From contig NZ_JABANE010000016.1 of the NCBI RefSeq assembly GCF_012844305.1, positions 40,413 through 104,412 of the forward strand: DNA of 64,000 bases, written 5' to 3'. Source of the stretch: Flammeovirga aprica JL-4. Lineage in GTDB: Bacteria; Bacteroidota; Bacteroidia; Cytophagales; Flammeovirgaceae. The notes beneath the pieces are model-generated. The model was not told where the DNA came from. It did not search any database and was given only the letters and a program-made list of their open reading frames with translations. A program made the translations under genes and the position numbers. Each line of letters begins with the position of its first letter. The stretch's first letter is position 1. Of this stretch, positions 7,751-17,271 are shown in pieces.

Positions 7751-8346
7751 AACTTTTTTTTCTTTTCCAAAAGGTAGTAACCTCGTTTTATCTGAAGGTT
7801 ATTTAAAACTTAATTCTACTTTGTTTTTAGATGAATTAGACGTTACGTTGTCATGTTAGGGTAATAAATCAATTTAGTTTGATATTAATCAAATAGTCGT
7901 TTTTTTTGGTTCAATTTTTAATCACTTTAAAATCTAAAAATCAGTAAGTTATAGAAATAAGAGCTTCTAATATTCAAGAAATGAGATGATCTTATTTTGA
8001 ATAAAAGTACAGTGATGAGGTGTTGTCAATATTTGATTATGCAAATGAATGATTTTATGTAAAGAAGTAAAACTGAAAATAATACTCAGTGTTATCAGTT
8101 ATTGTTTACTCTCCTCTTTATGTAAGTTTCAACTCTTTCAAAATGAGGTGCATTATATTGTAAATATTGTTTTTTACACATTTGTATTCCCAAATAAAAT
8201 ACATTTGAAATATCAAATACATAAAGGGGTTGCTTCCGGAATAAAATTTTGAAACAGCGATGAATTCTCAAAAAAGTCAAATAATATTTTGAGAAATTAC
8301 AGATTACTGATACTTTAAAGTGATCATATAAAACACCAATAAACAC
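7751..8346. other. 596-bp divergent intergenic region
   Basis: The stretch between olsF and the flavin reductase gene is very AT-rich. Short overlapping frames on both strands (8049-8252, 8095-8346) have no protein-like composition. One exact TAnnTTTG (TACATTTG, 8200-8207) lies 140 bases before the flavin reductase start, but its upstream TTTG is only 15 bases away, so it is a weak promoter call. I see no hairpins or repeats of note. Confidence 0.4.
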
Positions 8347-9195
8347 ATGAAAACATTTACACCCTCAGACGTTACTACAGCACAAATGCATGGTTACCTT
8401 TTGAATGCCATTGCACCACGTCCCATTGCTTTTGTAAGTACAGTTGATGATGAAGGCAATGTTAATTTAAGCCCTTACAGCTGTTTTAATTTCTTTGGAG
8501 CCAATCCTCCTATTTTAGTTTTTTCACCCACAAGAAGAGTCAGAGACAATACAATCAAGCACACTTTAGAAAATATTTTGCAGACCAAAGAGTGTGTGGT
8601 CAACATTGTACCCTACACAATTGTTGAACAGATGTCGCTTTCAAGCACTGAATATGATAAAGGTGTCAATGAATTTATAAAGTCGGGCCTGACCGAAGTT
8701 CCCTCTATAGATGTACAACCACCAAGAGTGATGGAATCTCCTGTTCAATTTGAGTGCAAGCTACAACAGGTCATAGAAATGGGACAAGAAGGCGGTGCAG
8801 GTAATTTAGTTATATGCGAAGTGATCAGAATACATGCCGATGAAAATATATTGAACGAGAACGGAATGATAGAAGGGACTAAACTAGACCTGATGGGAAG
8901 AATGGGAGGAAACTATTATGTAAGAGCTTCCGGTGATGCTTTGATGAGTATTGAGAAGCCAGTTCGCAAAAAAGGAATCGGTATAGATCAATTGCCTTTA
9001 CATATTGTAGAAAGTGAAGTATTGACCGGTAATCAGCTAGGTAAGTTGGCCAATATAGAAGCTATTCCTACTGAAGAAGCATTGAATCATATTGATGTAC
9101 CGATGATGGATTCTAGAGAAGATAACCATAGGCTGGCAGGGCAGTTGCTGGATAAAGGTATGGTGGAGGAAGCTTGGAAGGTTCTTTTGAGCTAG
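8347..9195 (+). CDS. Flavin reductase family protein (FMN-binding split barrel)
   Basis: The 282-residue protein has the FMN-binding split-barrel fold of the DIM6/NTAB family. The N-terminal block is diagnostic: PRPIAFVSTVDDEGNVNLSP, then FNFFGANPPILVFSPT, which contacts the flavin phosphate and ring, and later the substrate-side motif FECKLQQVIEMG. Such proteins reduce or carry FMN, often partnering oxygenases, but many are stand-alone with no known substrate. The C-terminal about 80 residues (after ASGDALMSIEKP) are an extension seen in the Bacteroidota forms. The gene is monocistronic and ends in a strong terminator. Confidence 0.88.
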   Translation: MKTFTPSDVTTAQMHGYLLNAIAPRPIAFVSTVDDEGNVNLSPYSCFNFFGANPPILVFSPTRRVRDNTIKHTLENILQTKECVVNIVPYTIVEQMSLSSTEYDKGVNEFIKSGLTEVPSIDVQPPRVMESPVQFECKLQQVIEMGQEGGAGNLVICEVIRIHADENILNENGMIEGTKLDLMGRMGGNYYVRASGDALMSIEKPVRKKGIGIDQLPLHIVESEVLTGNQLGKLANIEAIPTEEALNHIDVPMMDSREDNHRLAGQLLDKGMVEEAWKVLLS

Positions 9196-9219
9196 TTTGT
9201 CTTTGTCGACATTTGAATG

Positions 9220-9263
9220 AAAAATCCCCTCTTACAGCATAGAAACCGTAAGAGGGGATTTTT
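9220..9263. terminator. Strong bidirectional terminator
   Basis: A 16-bp perfect stem pairs 9220-9235 with 9248-9263 (core ATCCCCTCTTAC). Runs of A and T on its flanks make it work on both strands. It separates two convergent genes. Confidence 0.9.
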
Positions 9264-9280
9264 CATTATAAAATTTTAGC

Positions 9281-10054
9281 TTACTTCCAGCCTTCGTTCA
9301 AGAAGTCGTGGAAAGTATCGCCTCTTAAACCTAAACGGATAGTTTCTAAAGGAATAACTTCTTTAGGAGCGATGTTACCAAGGTTCACGTTAGTACCGAT
9401 CAACTTGATAAACCAAACTTGCTGTGCTTTTTGAGGAGCTTCCCAGATGATATTTTCGTAAGGTATTTGAGTTAAGATTTCTTCAACCAAACCAGATCTC
9501 ACTTCACCTGAAGAACGGAACAAACCAACGTTTCCACCTTCACGAGCTTCACCAATTACTTTCCAAGCACCAGCGTCTAATTCAGCACGCATTAATTCGA
9601 TCCATTTGTATGGAGGAATAATTTTCTCAGCGTCTTTTGACCCCACTTCAGAAAGTACTGTTGCTCTTTGAGATAACTTATTGATATACTCACATTTCAC
9701 ATCGTGGGCCATATCCATAGATCCATCAGATACTTCGGCAAAGTCCAAGCCGAACTTGTCCATTACTCTTAAGTAGTCTTCGAATTGATTTCTGATTACA
9801 AAAGCTTCAAATAAAGTACCTCCTAAGTAAACGTTGATACCCGCTTCTTTATAAAGGTTGATCTTATCTTGAAGCTGAGGAGTTACATAAGAAGTAGCCC
9901 ATCCTAACTTTACTATATCAATGTAATCTCCTGATGTTGACAAGACGTCTTCCACTTCACGTAAAGACATACCTTTATCCATTGCCATCGTTAAACCTTT
10001 GTTTCTTGGTTTAGCACTTCTTTCAGGAAGATTATTTAAAACGTAATTCATCAT
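9281..10054 (-). CDS. comA: Phosphosulfolactate synthase-like protein (ComA family)
   Basis: The protein has 257 residues from the codon at 10054. The frame is open to 10126, but the extra 24 residues do not look like the family, whose members begin close to NxLPERxxKPR. It is a TIM-barrel enzyme: GLTMAMDKG, DIVKLGWATSYV, YLGGTLFEAF, FAEVSDGSM, SEVGSKD and IIGEA-type blocks (here KVIGEAREGGNVGL) follow in the order of ComA. Archaeal and Bacillus ComA add sulfite to phosphoenolpyruvate, giving (R)-phosphosulfolactate, the first step toward coenzyme M or sulfolactate. Bacteroidota do not make coenzyme M, and no comB or comC partner is nearby. A link to sulfonate precursors (cysteate for sulfonolipids) is only an inference. 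Confidence 0.83.
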   Translation of the reverse strand: MMNYVLNNLPERSAKPRNKGLTMAMDKGMSLREVEDVLSTSGDYIDIVKLGWATSYVTPQLQDKINLYKEAGINVYLGGTLFEAFVIRNQFEDYLRVMDKFGLDFAEVSDGSMDMAHDVKCEYINKLSQRATVLSEVGSKDAEKIIPPYKWIELMRAELDAGAWKVIGEAREGGNVGLFRSSGEVRSGLVEEILTQIPYENIIWEAPQKAQQVWFIKLIGTNVNLGNIAPKEVIPLETIRLGLRGDTFHDFLNEGWK

Positions 10055-10243
10055 CGGACGATTTGAAATAAAAAAAATCGACTTATCGTGTCGATACATT
10101 TTTAATTGCTTACTAAGTATATTCAAACATTATACACAATAAGACGAGGCGCAATTTCGTAAAACTGAACCGCTTATAGCGTATATTTTTGTTAAAAAAA
10201 TGAAATATTAATGCTAATTACCATTTATGAGGAAATAGGTAAC

Positions 10244-10265
10244 AAAATGCCCCAAAAAAAGGGGC
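10244..10265 (-). terminator. Terminator of the TPR gene
   Basis: GCCCC (10249-10253) pairs with GGGGC (10261-10265) over a 7-base loop. The minus strand then runs into TTTT. It is 36 bases after the TPR stop. Confidence 0.75.
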
Positions 10266-10300
10266 AAAATTCAATTTTTATAGATAAAAACCTTCAAAAA

Positions 10301-11695
10301 TTACTTCTTTCTGAAGCTCAAAATTGCCGATTCTAGAATTTTCTTAACAGTGTTATTAGGAATAAAATCAACTAATTCAGTATGAGCATCATAGTTTAGT
10401 CTTAATGCAATTTCGATATGTTTGTAAGCATCTTTTAGTTTTCCCGACAGCATATAATAACCTGCAAGCCTATAATGAATAGAGTGATTTTCGTCTAAAT
10501 GCTCTAATGCCTTCTTTAAAACGACAATCGCTTCCTCCGTTTCATTTTCATTATAATAGACCATAGACCATTCTATCCAAGCTTCTGATCTGTTAGGGTT
10601 GATCCTGCAAGCTTCTTCAAAAGCTTCAAGGCCAGAATGTAAATTTCCTAAAGCAGTTTCGGCCAATGCCAATGAAAACCAATACTCATCATAAAACTTA
10701 TTCAGCTTTACAGCTTTCGTTAAATAATGGGTGGCCTCAAGGTAATTACCTAGCAGTCGGTGGTTTTCTCCAGTTCCAAACCATGCTTCATCATAGTTCT
10801 CATCTGTTTCAATTGCTTTTTTGAAATAGCGGATACCTACATTGTAGTCTTTCATTAACTCCGCTGAAGCTCCCAAATGACAATAAAGTTCTGCCGAAGG
10901 TTCTTCTGAATGCTGTAAAGTTTCTAAGTAAGCCCTAAATGCTTCAGCATACTTTTTAAGGTTCATATAGCAATGCCCTGTCTGCATATGCGCACTCTCA
11001 AAAGTATCATCAATCAGAATAGCATAATCAAAAGCTTTCAAAGCATTGTCATACGCTTTGATCTGACTGTAATAGATACCTAAATTATACCATGCGTCAA
11101 TATTGTAAGGGTCATTATCTACGAAGTGCTGAAGGAACTTTTGAAGCTCTTCGGTTTGTTGCAGATGTACACAACAGTCCACTAGCTCATAAATTGTGTT
11201 TTCATGAGACATATCGCTTTCAATAGATTTTTTGAAGGCTTCAATGGCTTTCTCAAATTCATTGATAGACTGAAGTGTGATACCGATGTTGTAATAAATA
11301 TCTGCAGGGTTTTCTGCGTAAGGCAAGGCAGTCTCAAAGCTATTGATTGCTTTATCTACCTCTCCCACTATAGAATGCAGAGATCCTTTATGAAATAAGA
11401 CATTGAAGTCTGTAGGTGCAATTTGTTCCGCTTCATTAATAGCGGCAAAGGCATTAGTATAATCGCCAGAAAAGGCCAGTATTCTAGCTTGAAGCACTTT
11501 TATTGTACTTGTAAAAGGGTAAACACTATTGGCTACCTCGCATGCTTTAAGTGCTTTATTAATATTGAAATTAACGAAATAGTGTTCAATGATTTCTTCA
11601 AAGGTACTTAGGTCAAAAAATTCTACTCTTCCCTCCTTTTCCATCAACTCAAATTTTTCTAAAGCACTCTGTATGTTATTTTGACTATCGGGCAT
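10301..11695 (-). CDS. Tetratricopeptide repeat protein
   Basis: The 464 residues consist almost wholly of TPR units, about ten to twelve of them. Recurrent W-x-x-x-G/A and Y/F-x-x-A-x-x-x-(F/Y)-x-x-A-(L/I) patterns show this, for example AWYNLGIYYSQIKAYDNALK and EAWIEWSMVYYNENETEEAI. No signal peptide or membrane segment is present, so it is probably cytoplasmic. TPR solenoids bind other proteins, and the partner cannot be guessed from this locus. The gene stands alone between the ComA-like gene and the exopolysaccharide operon, with 126 bases separating it from the latter. Such proteins are conserved in Bacteroidota under the generic name TPR protein. Confidence 0.85.
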   Translation of the reverse strand: MPDSQNNIQSALEKFELMEKEGRVEFFDLSTFEEIIEHYFVNFNINKALKACEVANSVYPFTSTIKVLQARILAFSGDYTNAFAAINEAEQIAPTDFNVLFHKGSLHSIVGEVDKAINSFETALPYAENPADIYYNIGITLQSINEFEKAIEAFKKSIESDMSHENTIYELVDCCVHLQQTEELQKFLQHFVDNDPYNIDAWYNLGIYYSQIKAYDNALKAFDYAILIDDTFESAHMQTGHCYMNLKKYAEAFRAYLETLQHSEEPSAELYCHLGASAELMKDYNVGIRYFKKAIETDENYDEAWFGTGENHRLLGNYLEATHYLTKAVKLNKFYDEYWFSLALAETALGNLHSGLEAFEEACRINPNRSEAWIEWSMVYYNENETEEAIVVLKKALEHLDENHSIHYRLAGYYMLSGKLKDAYKHIEIALRLNYDAHTELVDFIPNNTVKKILESAILSFRKK

Positions 11696-11821
11696 CTTGA
11701 AGTTTTTAAATAGAAAGTTCTATACAATATCGTAATAAATATAATGCAAAGTTGTTAATAGACTTCTATTTGTGTGAATGTATTTAAGGCGATTATTGAG
11801 GTAATAGAGGTAGGTATACTT

Positions 11822-12799
11822 CTATTGGTTTGAATTAATCCAAACCATTGTTTCTTCCAAAGAATGGAAATTAATGTTCAATTCCTCAACTGCTTTTGCA
11901 TTTTGGTATTGATAAGTAGAAAACAATGTATTGATAAGATCTTTTGTGAGAGCATTTTGTTTACTGCTGAAAATAGAGAGTGCCTTTTTGATGTAATACA
12001 GTACCATAACTGTAGAACGTGAAATACTCTTTACTGGTGGATTTACATTCAGCTGTTTACTGATAATGGTGAGTGCATCCTTGAAAGGCAGATTGGATGC
12101 ATTCAAGATGTAGCGTTCACCTGTGATTGGAAGGTTCAACACGTTCACTACACTTTGAGATACGTCTCTGACGTCTACTGAAGAAAAAAGCCCGCTAGGG
12201 TAATACTTAACGCCTTTTTGAATATAATTTAAAATAGACAGACTACTTCTTTTGAAATCTCCCACTCCAAAAATGACAGAAGGGTTTAAAATCACCATAT
12301 CCAGACCTTCTCTGAAACCTCTCCAAACTTCCTGTTCAGCATTGTATTTTGAGATAGCATACTGTGACATGCCTTTCTCTCCAGTCCATTTAGAATCCTC
12401 GTTGATTTTATCACCAAATTCAGGAATACCCAGTGCGGCAATAGAACTGATAAATACAAACTTCTTGATATTGGATTGTAAGGCGATATTGACAAGATTG
12501 GCAGTGCCTTCCACATTCACAGCACGCAACTCTTCTCTTGAAGTATTAAAAGAAACAATGGAGGCAGCATGTACGATATATTCTACATCTTGCAACACAT
12601 CAGAAAGCTGACTAGGGTCCAAGAGGTGAACATCCACCCACTCTATTTGATCACTTTCGTTTTGAAGAAAAGATTTATCATTTTGAATGCCATTCATAGC
12701 TACAATTTGAGCACCTTCTTTTATCAGTGCCTGAATGATATATCCTCCTACAAAGCCGGTTCCTCCGGTTACAAAAACTTTTTTCCCTAGTAGTGACAA
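11822..12799 (-). CDS. Extended SDR: NAD(P)-dependent epimerase/dehydratase family
   Basis: The 325-residue protein has the Rossmann dinucleotide motif TGGTGFVGG at residues 11-19 and the catalytic YAISK (Tyr-x-x-x-Lys) in the middle, with a Ser/Thr before it (FISSIAALG). The overall sequence is of the dihydroflavonol-4-reductase/3-beta-hydroxysteroid dehydrogenase type rather than a classical UDP-sugar epimerase. It is the last gene of the minus-strand exopolysaccharide operon, 17 bases after the PHP phosphatase gene. That suggests a sugar-nucleotide or lipid-carrier modification, but the sequence does not decide the substrate. Confidence 0.85.
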   Translation of the reverse strand: MSLLGKKVFVTGGTGFVGGYIIQALIKEGAQIVAMNGIQNDKSFLQNESDQIEWVDVHLLDPSQLSDVLQDVEYIVHAASIVSFNTSREELRAVNVEGTANLVNIALQSNIKKFVFISSIAALGIPEFGDKINEDSKWTGEKGMSQYAISKYNAEQEVWRGFREGLDMVILNPSVIFGVGDFKRSSLSILNYIQKGVKYYPSGLFSSVDVRDVSQSVVNVLNLPITGERYILNASNLPFKDALTIISKQLNVNPPVKSISRSTVMVLYYIKKALSIFSSKQNALTKDLINTLFSTYQYQNAKAVEELNINFHSLEETMVWINSNQ

Positions 12800-12816
12800 A
12801 CTCTTATATGTTTCTT

Positions 12817-13587
12817 TTAAAAAGTTGCAATTTGATTGTTTTTAAGGTTCAAACCTAATGATTTATAATAATAAGATGAATTCAAAACCTTTTTTAACCC
12901 TTCAACATGTTTTGGTTTATGAGAATCACTTCCTATAAAATCAACCAAGTTATCGTCAATCAATCTTTCAGCAATTGCTTTTGATCTTTTAGAATAATAA
13001 CCCAGTAAAGATAAAGCGTTTACCTGAAGCAAAGCACCTATACTTTTCCACCTTTTTATTTCCTCATAATCATCAAAAACATAGTTATACCTTTCAGGGT
13101 GAGCAATGATGGGCTGATACCCTTGAGAGATAGCCATGAATATTGCTTCATCTATAAATAAACAAGGATTGATAAATGATGTTTCGATTAATAAGTAATT
13201 TTTTCCGAAAGTCAGGAAAGGTTTTTTATTTCTTAAGTTCAACAGGAAGCCATCGTCAAGATAATATTCAGCAGCGGCATCAATAGTAATATCAATACCT
13301 TCTTTAGCTACTTCTTCCCTTACCAAGGTGAGTTTCTCATTGATACCCTCAGGCGTATTTTTATAAAAGTCGCTCATGATATGTGGCGTAGCGACTAAGT
13401 GTTTGTAACCAAGTTGATGCAGTCCTTTTATAATTTGCATGGATTCTTCCATATTAGAAGCTCCATCGTCTATTCCAGGTAAAAAATGGGCATGCATGTC
13501 CATGGTTATTTCTGGTCCTTGAGGAGATGTAAAAACCTCCTTAGCTTCTTTTTTATCTTTAGAAAAAAGACGAGACAACCAACCCAT
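12817..13587 (-). CDS. PHP-domain tyrosine-protein phosphatase (CpsB/YwqE type)
   Basis: The 256-residue protein is a polymerase-and-histidinol-phosphatase (PHP) domain enzyme. Metal ligands are visible in MDMHAHFLPGIDDGA (His-x-His), ATPHIMSDF, AHPERYNYV and SDSHKPKH, in the standard CpsB order. CpsB-type phosphatases use manganese to remove phosphate from the C-terminal tyrosine cluster of the partner Wzc-like kinase. That kinase is encoded immediately upstream (88-base gap) and has a striking Tyr-Gly tail. Phosphorylation cycling controls the length or amount of exported polysaccharide. A short basic N-terminal extension (GWLSRLFSKDKKEAK) precedes the domain and might associate with the membrane. 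Confidence 0.9.
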   Translation of the reverse strand: MGWLSRLFSKDKKEAKEVFTSPQGPEITMDMHAHFLPGIDDGASNMEESMQIIKGLHQLGYKHLVATPHIMSDFYKNTPEGINEKLTLVREEVAKEGIDITIDAAAEYYLDDGFLLNLRNKKPFLTFGKNYLLIETSFINPCLFIDEAIFMAISQGYQPIIAHPERYNYVFDDYEEIKRWKSIGALLQVNALSLLGYYSKRSKAIAERLIDDNLVDFIGSDSHKPKHVEGLKKVLNSSYYYKSLGLNLKNNQIATF

Positions 13588-13675
13588 AATAAATACTTTT
13601 ATTTCAATTGAATAATTACAAACTTACTAATACAACTACTGATTTTGAGTATTATTTCGTTTGTCTTAAGAAATA

Positions 13676-16144
13676 TTATTTTTTCTTTCTGTTGAAGATT
13701 CTTTTCCAGAATGGTTGTGTTTGCTTGTCAAAATAAGCGGCATCACCTGGGTTTAAATCAGACTCATACCCATAAGTATAACCATATCCAAATCCGCCAG
13801 CATTATATGACATTGCTCCATAACCATAACCGTATCCGCCATAACTTCTTCTATCAGGAACAGAATTAAGAATGATGGAGATATTTTTAAATTTCCCAGA
13901 TTTATAGAGGTTATCCGCATTGTCAATAAATGACACTTTAGAGTAATCAGCTCTAATTACATATATAGGATTAGTGACGTGTTGCATGATAATCATACCG
14001 TCTGTTACAAGACCAATTGGAGGGGAATCAAGTACGATAACATCAAAATCTTTCTTCAAGTTCTCAAGGAAAATAGAAAAGTTCTTTGACATTACTAGTT
14101 CCGATGGGTTTGGAGGTATAGGTCCTGCACTGATGTATTTTAAGTTGTCAATATCTGTATCTTGCAAACACTCTTCTATAGTAGATTGCCCAATCAGGAT
14201 TGAAGATGAACCTTTATAATTATTACCGCCAAAAGCAAGATGTACTTTTGGTTTACGAAGGTCAAGATCCACCATGACTACTTTCTGTTCCGACATTCCA
14301 ATAATACCGGCAAGGTTAGAACCAATAAATGTTTTGCCTTCACCACTAATGGTTGACGTTACAGAAATAACTTTTTTCTCATCTTTATTTTCAATATCTG
14401 AAATCATGAAATTCAAATTGGTACGCACAGACCTGAAAGCCTCACTCATTGTAGACTTAGGATCATTAGATACAACCAATTTAGAAACAGGCATTTCTTC
14501 TTTGTTATATTCTGGAATTAAGCCTAGAATAGGCATATTCGTTCTTCTTTCAAGGTGCTTCAGTCCGCTGATTTTATCCATTCTGATGTATACAATCAAA
14601 ATAAGAATCACAGAAAGAAATACACCTACAGCGACACCAATACCATAAGCGATCATAATTTTTGGAGTAATTGGTGTTTTACTCGCATTAGGTGAATTGA
14701 TGACAGCAGAACTTTCTATTGTACTAGCTTGTGCCATACTCACTTCAATCATCTTATTGGTGAGAAGGTCAAATATATTGGTATAAATAGCGACTCTTTT
14801 CTCAATTTTTTTGAAGTCAGGATCACCGCCAATATTCTGATAGAAAACATGTCTTAGTTTGCCAATTTCCCTTTGAAGCTCATCAATATTTTCACCTAAA
14901 AACTGTTCGGCAAACTTGATTGATTCAGCTACCTCATAACGTAACTTCTTATAAAGTTCCAGTTTAGCATTGCTTGCCACAGTCTTCTCTGTATAAGCAT
15001 TTTTCATTCGATTGGCTTGTGCCTCTAACTTTGCTAACTCGCTTAAACTAGAAGAAATATTACCATCTGTAAGAATAGTAGCATACGCTTGTATGTAAAC
15101 AATACTACTGTCTGCTTCCAGAAAATGTCTTAATTTTTGATACTTTTTACGCTCACCTTTCAGTTCATTCAAGGACTTTTCAAGCTCTTGAATATTACTG
15201 ACAATAGGACCAGCATCCATATATGAAGACAAGTCTTTATTATAACTGATCTCTCTTAGTTTCTTTTCCTGCTGTGATAATGAGTCTTTTGTAAGGTCTG
15301 CTTGAGTGTACAGGTAGTCTAAAGCTCTTTCATAAACGAGGGCTTTCCCTTCTCTTGAAAGTTGACTATCAGCAAGGTTGATAGCATGAAGTATTGCTAT
15401 TGCTTTTTCTCTATTACCAGCTGTAAAGGAGATTTGAATAGTATTGGCTTTTGGATTAAAAACCTGAACACTAATGTTTTGACGCAGGAAACTTACTAGC
15501 GAAGACCTAGAATTGACTACAAACGAGTAAGTATTATTTAAGGAAGATTTTGATTTTAAATCGATGATAATATCAGCTCCTTCAAAGAAAAGAGGCTTTC
15601 CTGTAAATCCTTCTACTACACTTTTTCCTTTGTTATAAGTCAGTTTATAACTCTTACTGTCTTCTGAAAAGTTCAATAAGATAGGAGTGTTCTGTAATGA
15701 AGGAAGTTTATTAGAAGGAAAGGAAATAGTAAATGGTATACTTTCTCCAAACAACTCAGAATCTCTAACATCACCTACAGAATAATAGCTCAACCTTAAA
15801 TCAATCAGAGAGTCAAGTATTCTATTATAAGTGACACCTGAAGTGATCAATGCCATTTCACTCTCCAGTTTGCCATCATTCAGAGAGTTGTTCATGATTC
15901 CGAACTTCTCAGCAAACTCTTGAGAGGAAGAAGTCAGTTTTATCTGATTTAATGTTGTGGCTTCATAAATACGTGGAGACCAGCGTATATACAAGAAAGC
16001 ACACACTGTTGTCAGTGAGATCAATAAAAGGGCCCAGATGATATTCTTCTTGATTACATATTCCAGTTTATCAAGATCAATACTATCTGCTATATTTCCA
16101 TCTTCTCTGTCGAAGTCGTCAAATTCTTTATCAAAATCAGTCAT
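13676..16144 (-). CDS. Wzc-like polysaccharide co-polymerase and tyrosine autokinase
   Basis: The protein has 822 residues. An N-terminal cytoplasmic segment is followed by a transmembrane helix at about 34-52, a large periplasmic Wzz-type domain with coiled-coil stretches (about 270-450), a second transmembrane helix near 500-520, and a cytoplasmic BY-kinase domain. The kinase shows a Walker A near residue 600 (ISGEGKTF), a Walker A' VVMVDLDLRKP and a Walker B DVIVLDSPP. The C-terminal tail is a Tyr/Gly cluster (SYGGYGYGYGAMSY and further), the site of autophosphorylation in this family. It drives polymerisation and export of a surface polysaccharide with the Wza-like protein upstream (22-base gap), and its own phosphatase is encoded downstream. 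Confidence 0.93.
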   Translation of the reverse strand: MTDFDKEFDDFDREDGNIADSIDLDKLEYVIKKNIIWALLLISLTTVCAFLYIRWSPRIYEATTLNQIKLTSSSQEFAEKFGIMNNSLNDGKLESEMALITSGVTYNRILDSLIDLRLSYYSVGDVRDSELFGESIPFTISFPSNKLPSLQNTPILLNFSEDSKSYKLTYNKGKSVVEGFTGKPLFFEGADIIIDLKSKSSLNNTYSFVVNSRSSLVSFLRQNISVQVFNPKANTIQISFTAGNREKAIAILHAINLADSQLSREGKALVYERALDYLYTQADLTKDSLSQQEKKLREISYNKDLSSYMDAGPIVSNIQELEKSLNELKGERKKYQKLRHFLEADSSIVYIQAYATILTDGNISSSLSELAKLEAQANRMKNAYTEKTVASNAKLELYKKLRYEVAESIKFAEQFLGENIDELQREIGKLRHVFYQNIGGDPDFKKIEKRVAIYTNIFDLLTNKMIEVSMAQASTIESSAVINSPNASKTPITPKIMIAYGIGVAVGVFLSVILILIVYIRMDKISGLKHLERRTNMPILGLIPEYNKEEMPVSKLVVSNDPKSTMSEAFRSVRTNLNFMISDIENKDEKKVISVTSTISGEGKTFIGSNLAGIIGMSEQKVVMVDLDLRKPKVHLAFGGNNYKGSSSILIGQSTIEECLQDTDIDNLKYISAGPIPPNPSELVMSKNFSIFLENLKKDFDVIVLDSPPIGLVTDGMIIMQHVTNPIYVIRADYSKVSFIDNADNLYKSGKFKNISIILNSVPDRRSYGGYGYGYGAMSYNAGGFGYGYTYGYESDLNPGDAAYFDKQTQPFWKRIFNRKKK

Positions 16145-16166
16145 TGAAAGACTTTTTATTTAATGA

Positions 16167-17105
16167 TTAATTACCAGTAGAAATCTGTTGGATTAATAAG
16201 TATAATGAAACTACACTTGAAATAACACTAACCATTAATGTTACATCTTGTAAATTTCTTGTATCAGACTTTCTTCTAGGTTCGATATAGATTATATCAT
16301 TAGGCATAACATTTAAATTTGCTTTCGCCATGCCTTGAATTGTACTCAGGTCAATAAGCTGGACCGCAGGTTTATTCAGTCCATATACAGGATCAGGGCG
16401 TATCATCCTTATATTAGTCGCCATGATATCATTTTGTACGGGCACACCATTATTTCCTGAACTTTGTCCACTAAGAGTAGCCTGAGAAATGACATCCAAT
16501 AATGTCATATGTTCTGTTCGAAGAGGAATAATACTAGCTCCCGTAGCTCCCATTACAATGACTTTTTTATTGATATAGTTGGTAACTACATAAGGATCTA
16601 AATAGAACTCACTGTATTTTTTTGCTAATATTTTATTGGCTTCGTCTAAAGTCAGTCCCACTAAATTAATAGGGCCTATAAGAGGTAGAACAACAAGGCT
16701 GTCAGATTGAATAAGATAATTTTTTGGTTCATCACCGTTCTCTCTGATAGTCATATTGAAAGCACTGTTGGGGTTTTCCAACATGTTACCATTATTGCCA
16801 TTTAAGTTTGCATTCCCGTTACTTTTCTTTAAAGCTTGCTCAGGTTGAAGATAATCACCGTTAGGATCAACAATAGCCTCTCCGTTGTTTGTGAAAACAG
16901 ACATAGCTATTTTATCATCAATATTAATGACGTAATTATGTAGAGCAGATTGTTGTGCATCTAAAAAAACTTCTTCATTAATACTTTTGTCTGTTTTGAA
17001 CAAAATACTCTTTTTGATAGAGCAAGAAGACAAGCTGACCAATAGAAGTAGAGTTATTAAGGACGTAAAATTAAATTGTTGTATAACCTTTTTGAAATGT
17101 TTCAT
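16167..17105 (-). CDS. Wza-like polysaccharide export lipoprotein (poly-export and SLBB domains)
   Basis: The 312-residue protein has a lipoprotein signal ending in SLSSC. A polysaccharide-export domain follows (YVINIDDKIAMSVF; later DSLVVLPLIGPINLVGLTLDEANKIL) and then an SLBB-like segment (VVTNYINKKVIVMGATG). There is a hydrophobic C-terminal helix (LMVSVISSVVSLYLLI) that, as in Wza-type exporters, would span or touch the outer membrane. It forms the exit channel for the polysaccharide handled by the Wzc-like kinase downstream. It is the first gene of the operon; a 7-bp inverted repeat (GCTTATT 17123-17129 with AATAAGC 17150-17156) lies in its upstream region. The residues between about 70 and 110 are Asn-rich and look like a linker. 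Confidence 0.92.
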   Translation of the reverse strand: MKHFKKVIQQFNFTSLITLLLLVSLSSCSIKKSILFKTDKSINEEVFLDAQQSALHNYVINIDDKIAMSVFTNNGEAIVDPNGDYLQPEQALKKSNGNANLNGNNGNMLENPNSAFNMTIRENGDEPKNYLIQSDSLVVLPLIGPINLVGLTLDEANKILAKKYSEFYLDPYVVTNYINKKVIVMGATGASIIPLRTEHMTLLDVISQATLSGQSSGNNGVPVQNDIMATNIRMIRPDPVYGLNKPAVQLIDLSTIQGMAKANLNVMPNDIIYIEPRRKSDTRNLQDVTLMVSVISSVVSLYLLIQQISTGN

Positions 17106-17210
17106 GTTTAGTTACATCAATAGCTTATTTAGCGAAATATTATCAATCGAATAAGCGTAAAAAAATAGGCACTATTGCCCTGAGGGATTAAATTAAAACC
17201 AAAAGTAATA

Positions 17211-17250
17211 AAAAAGGCCCACTCTCTGAATAAATTTCAAAGAGTAGGCC
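17211..17250 (-). terminator. Terminator of the dsbD operon
   Basis: GGCC-c-ACTCT (17216-17225) pairs with AGAGT-a-GGCC (17241-17250). On the minus strand a T-run follows. It lies 22 bases past the dsbD stop. Confidence 0.8.
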
Positions 17251-17271
17251 AAAATCTATATCTAATGTGAT

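Noticed and set aside
8049..8346. Two short overlapping frames (67 and 83 codons) before the flavin reductase gene
   Set aside because: Composition is Ile/Phe/Lys/Cys-rich as expected of random AT-rich DNA. They overlap each other on opposite strands and resemble nothing.
9281..10126. A ComA frame that extends 24 codons beyond 10054
   Set aside because: The extra residues are Lys/Phe-rich and unlike the family N-terminus, which normally begins near the NLPER segment.
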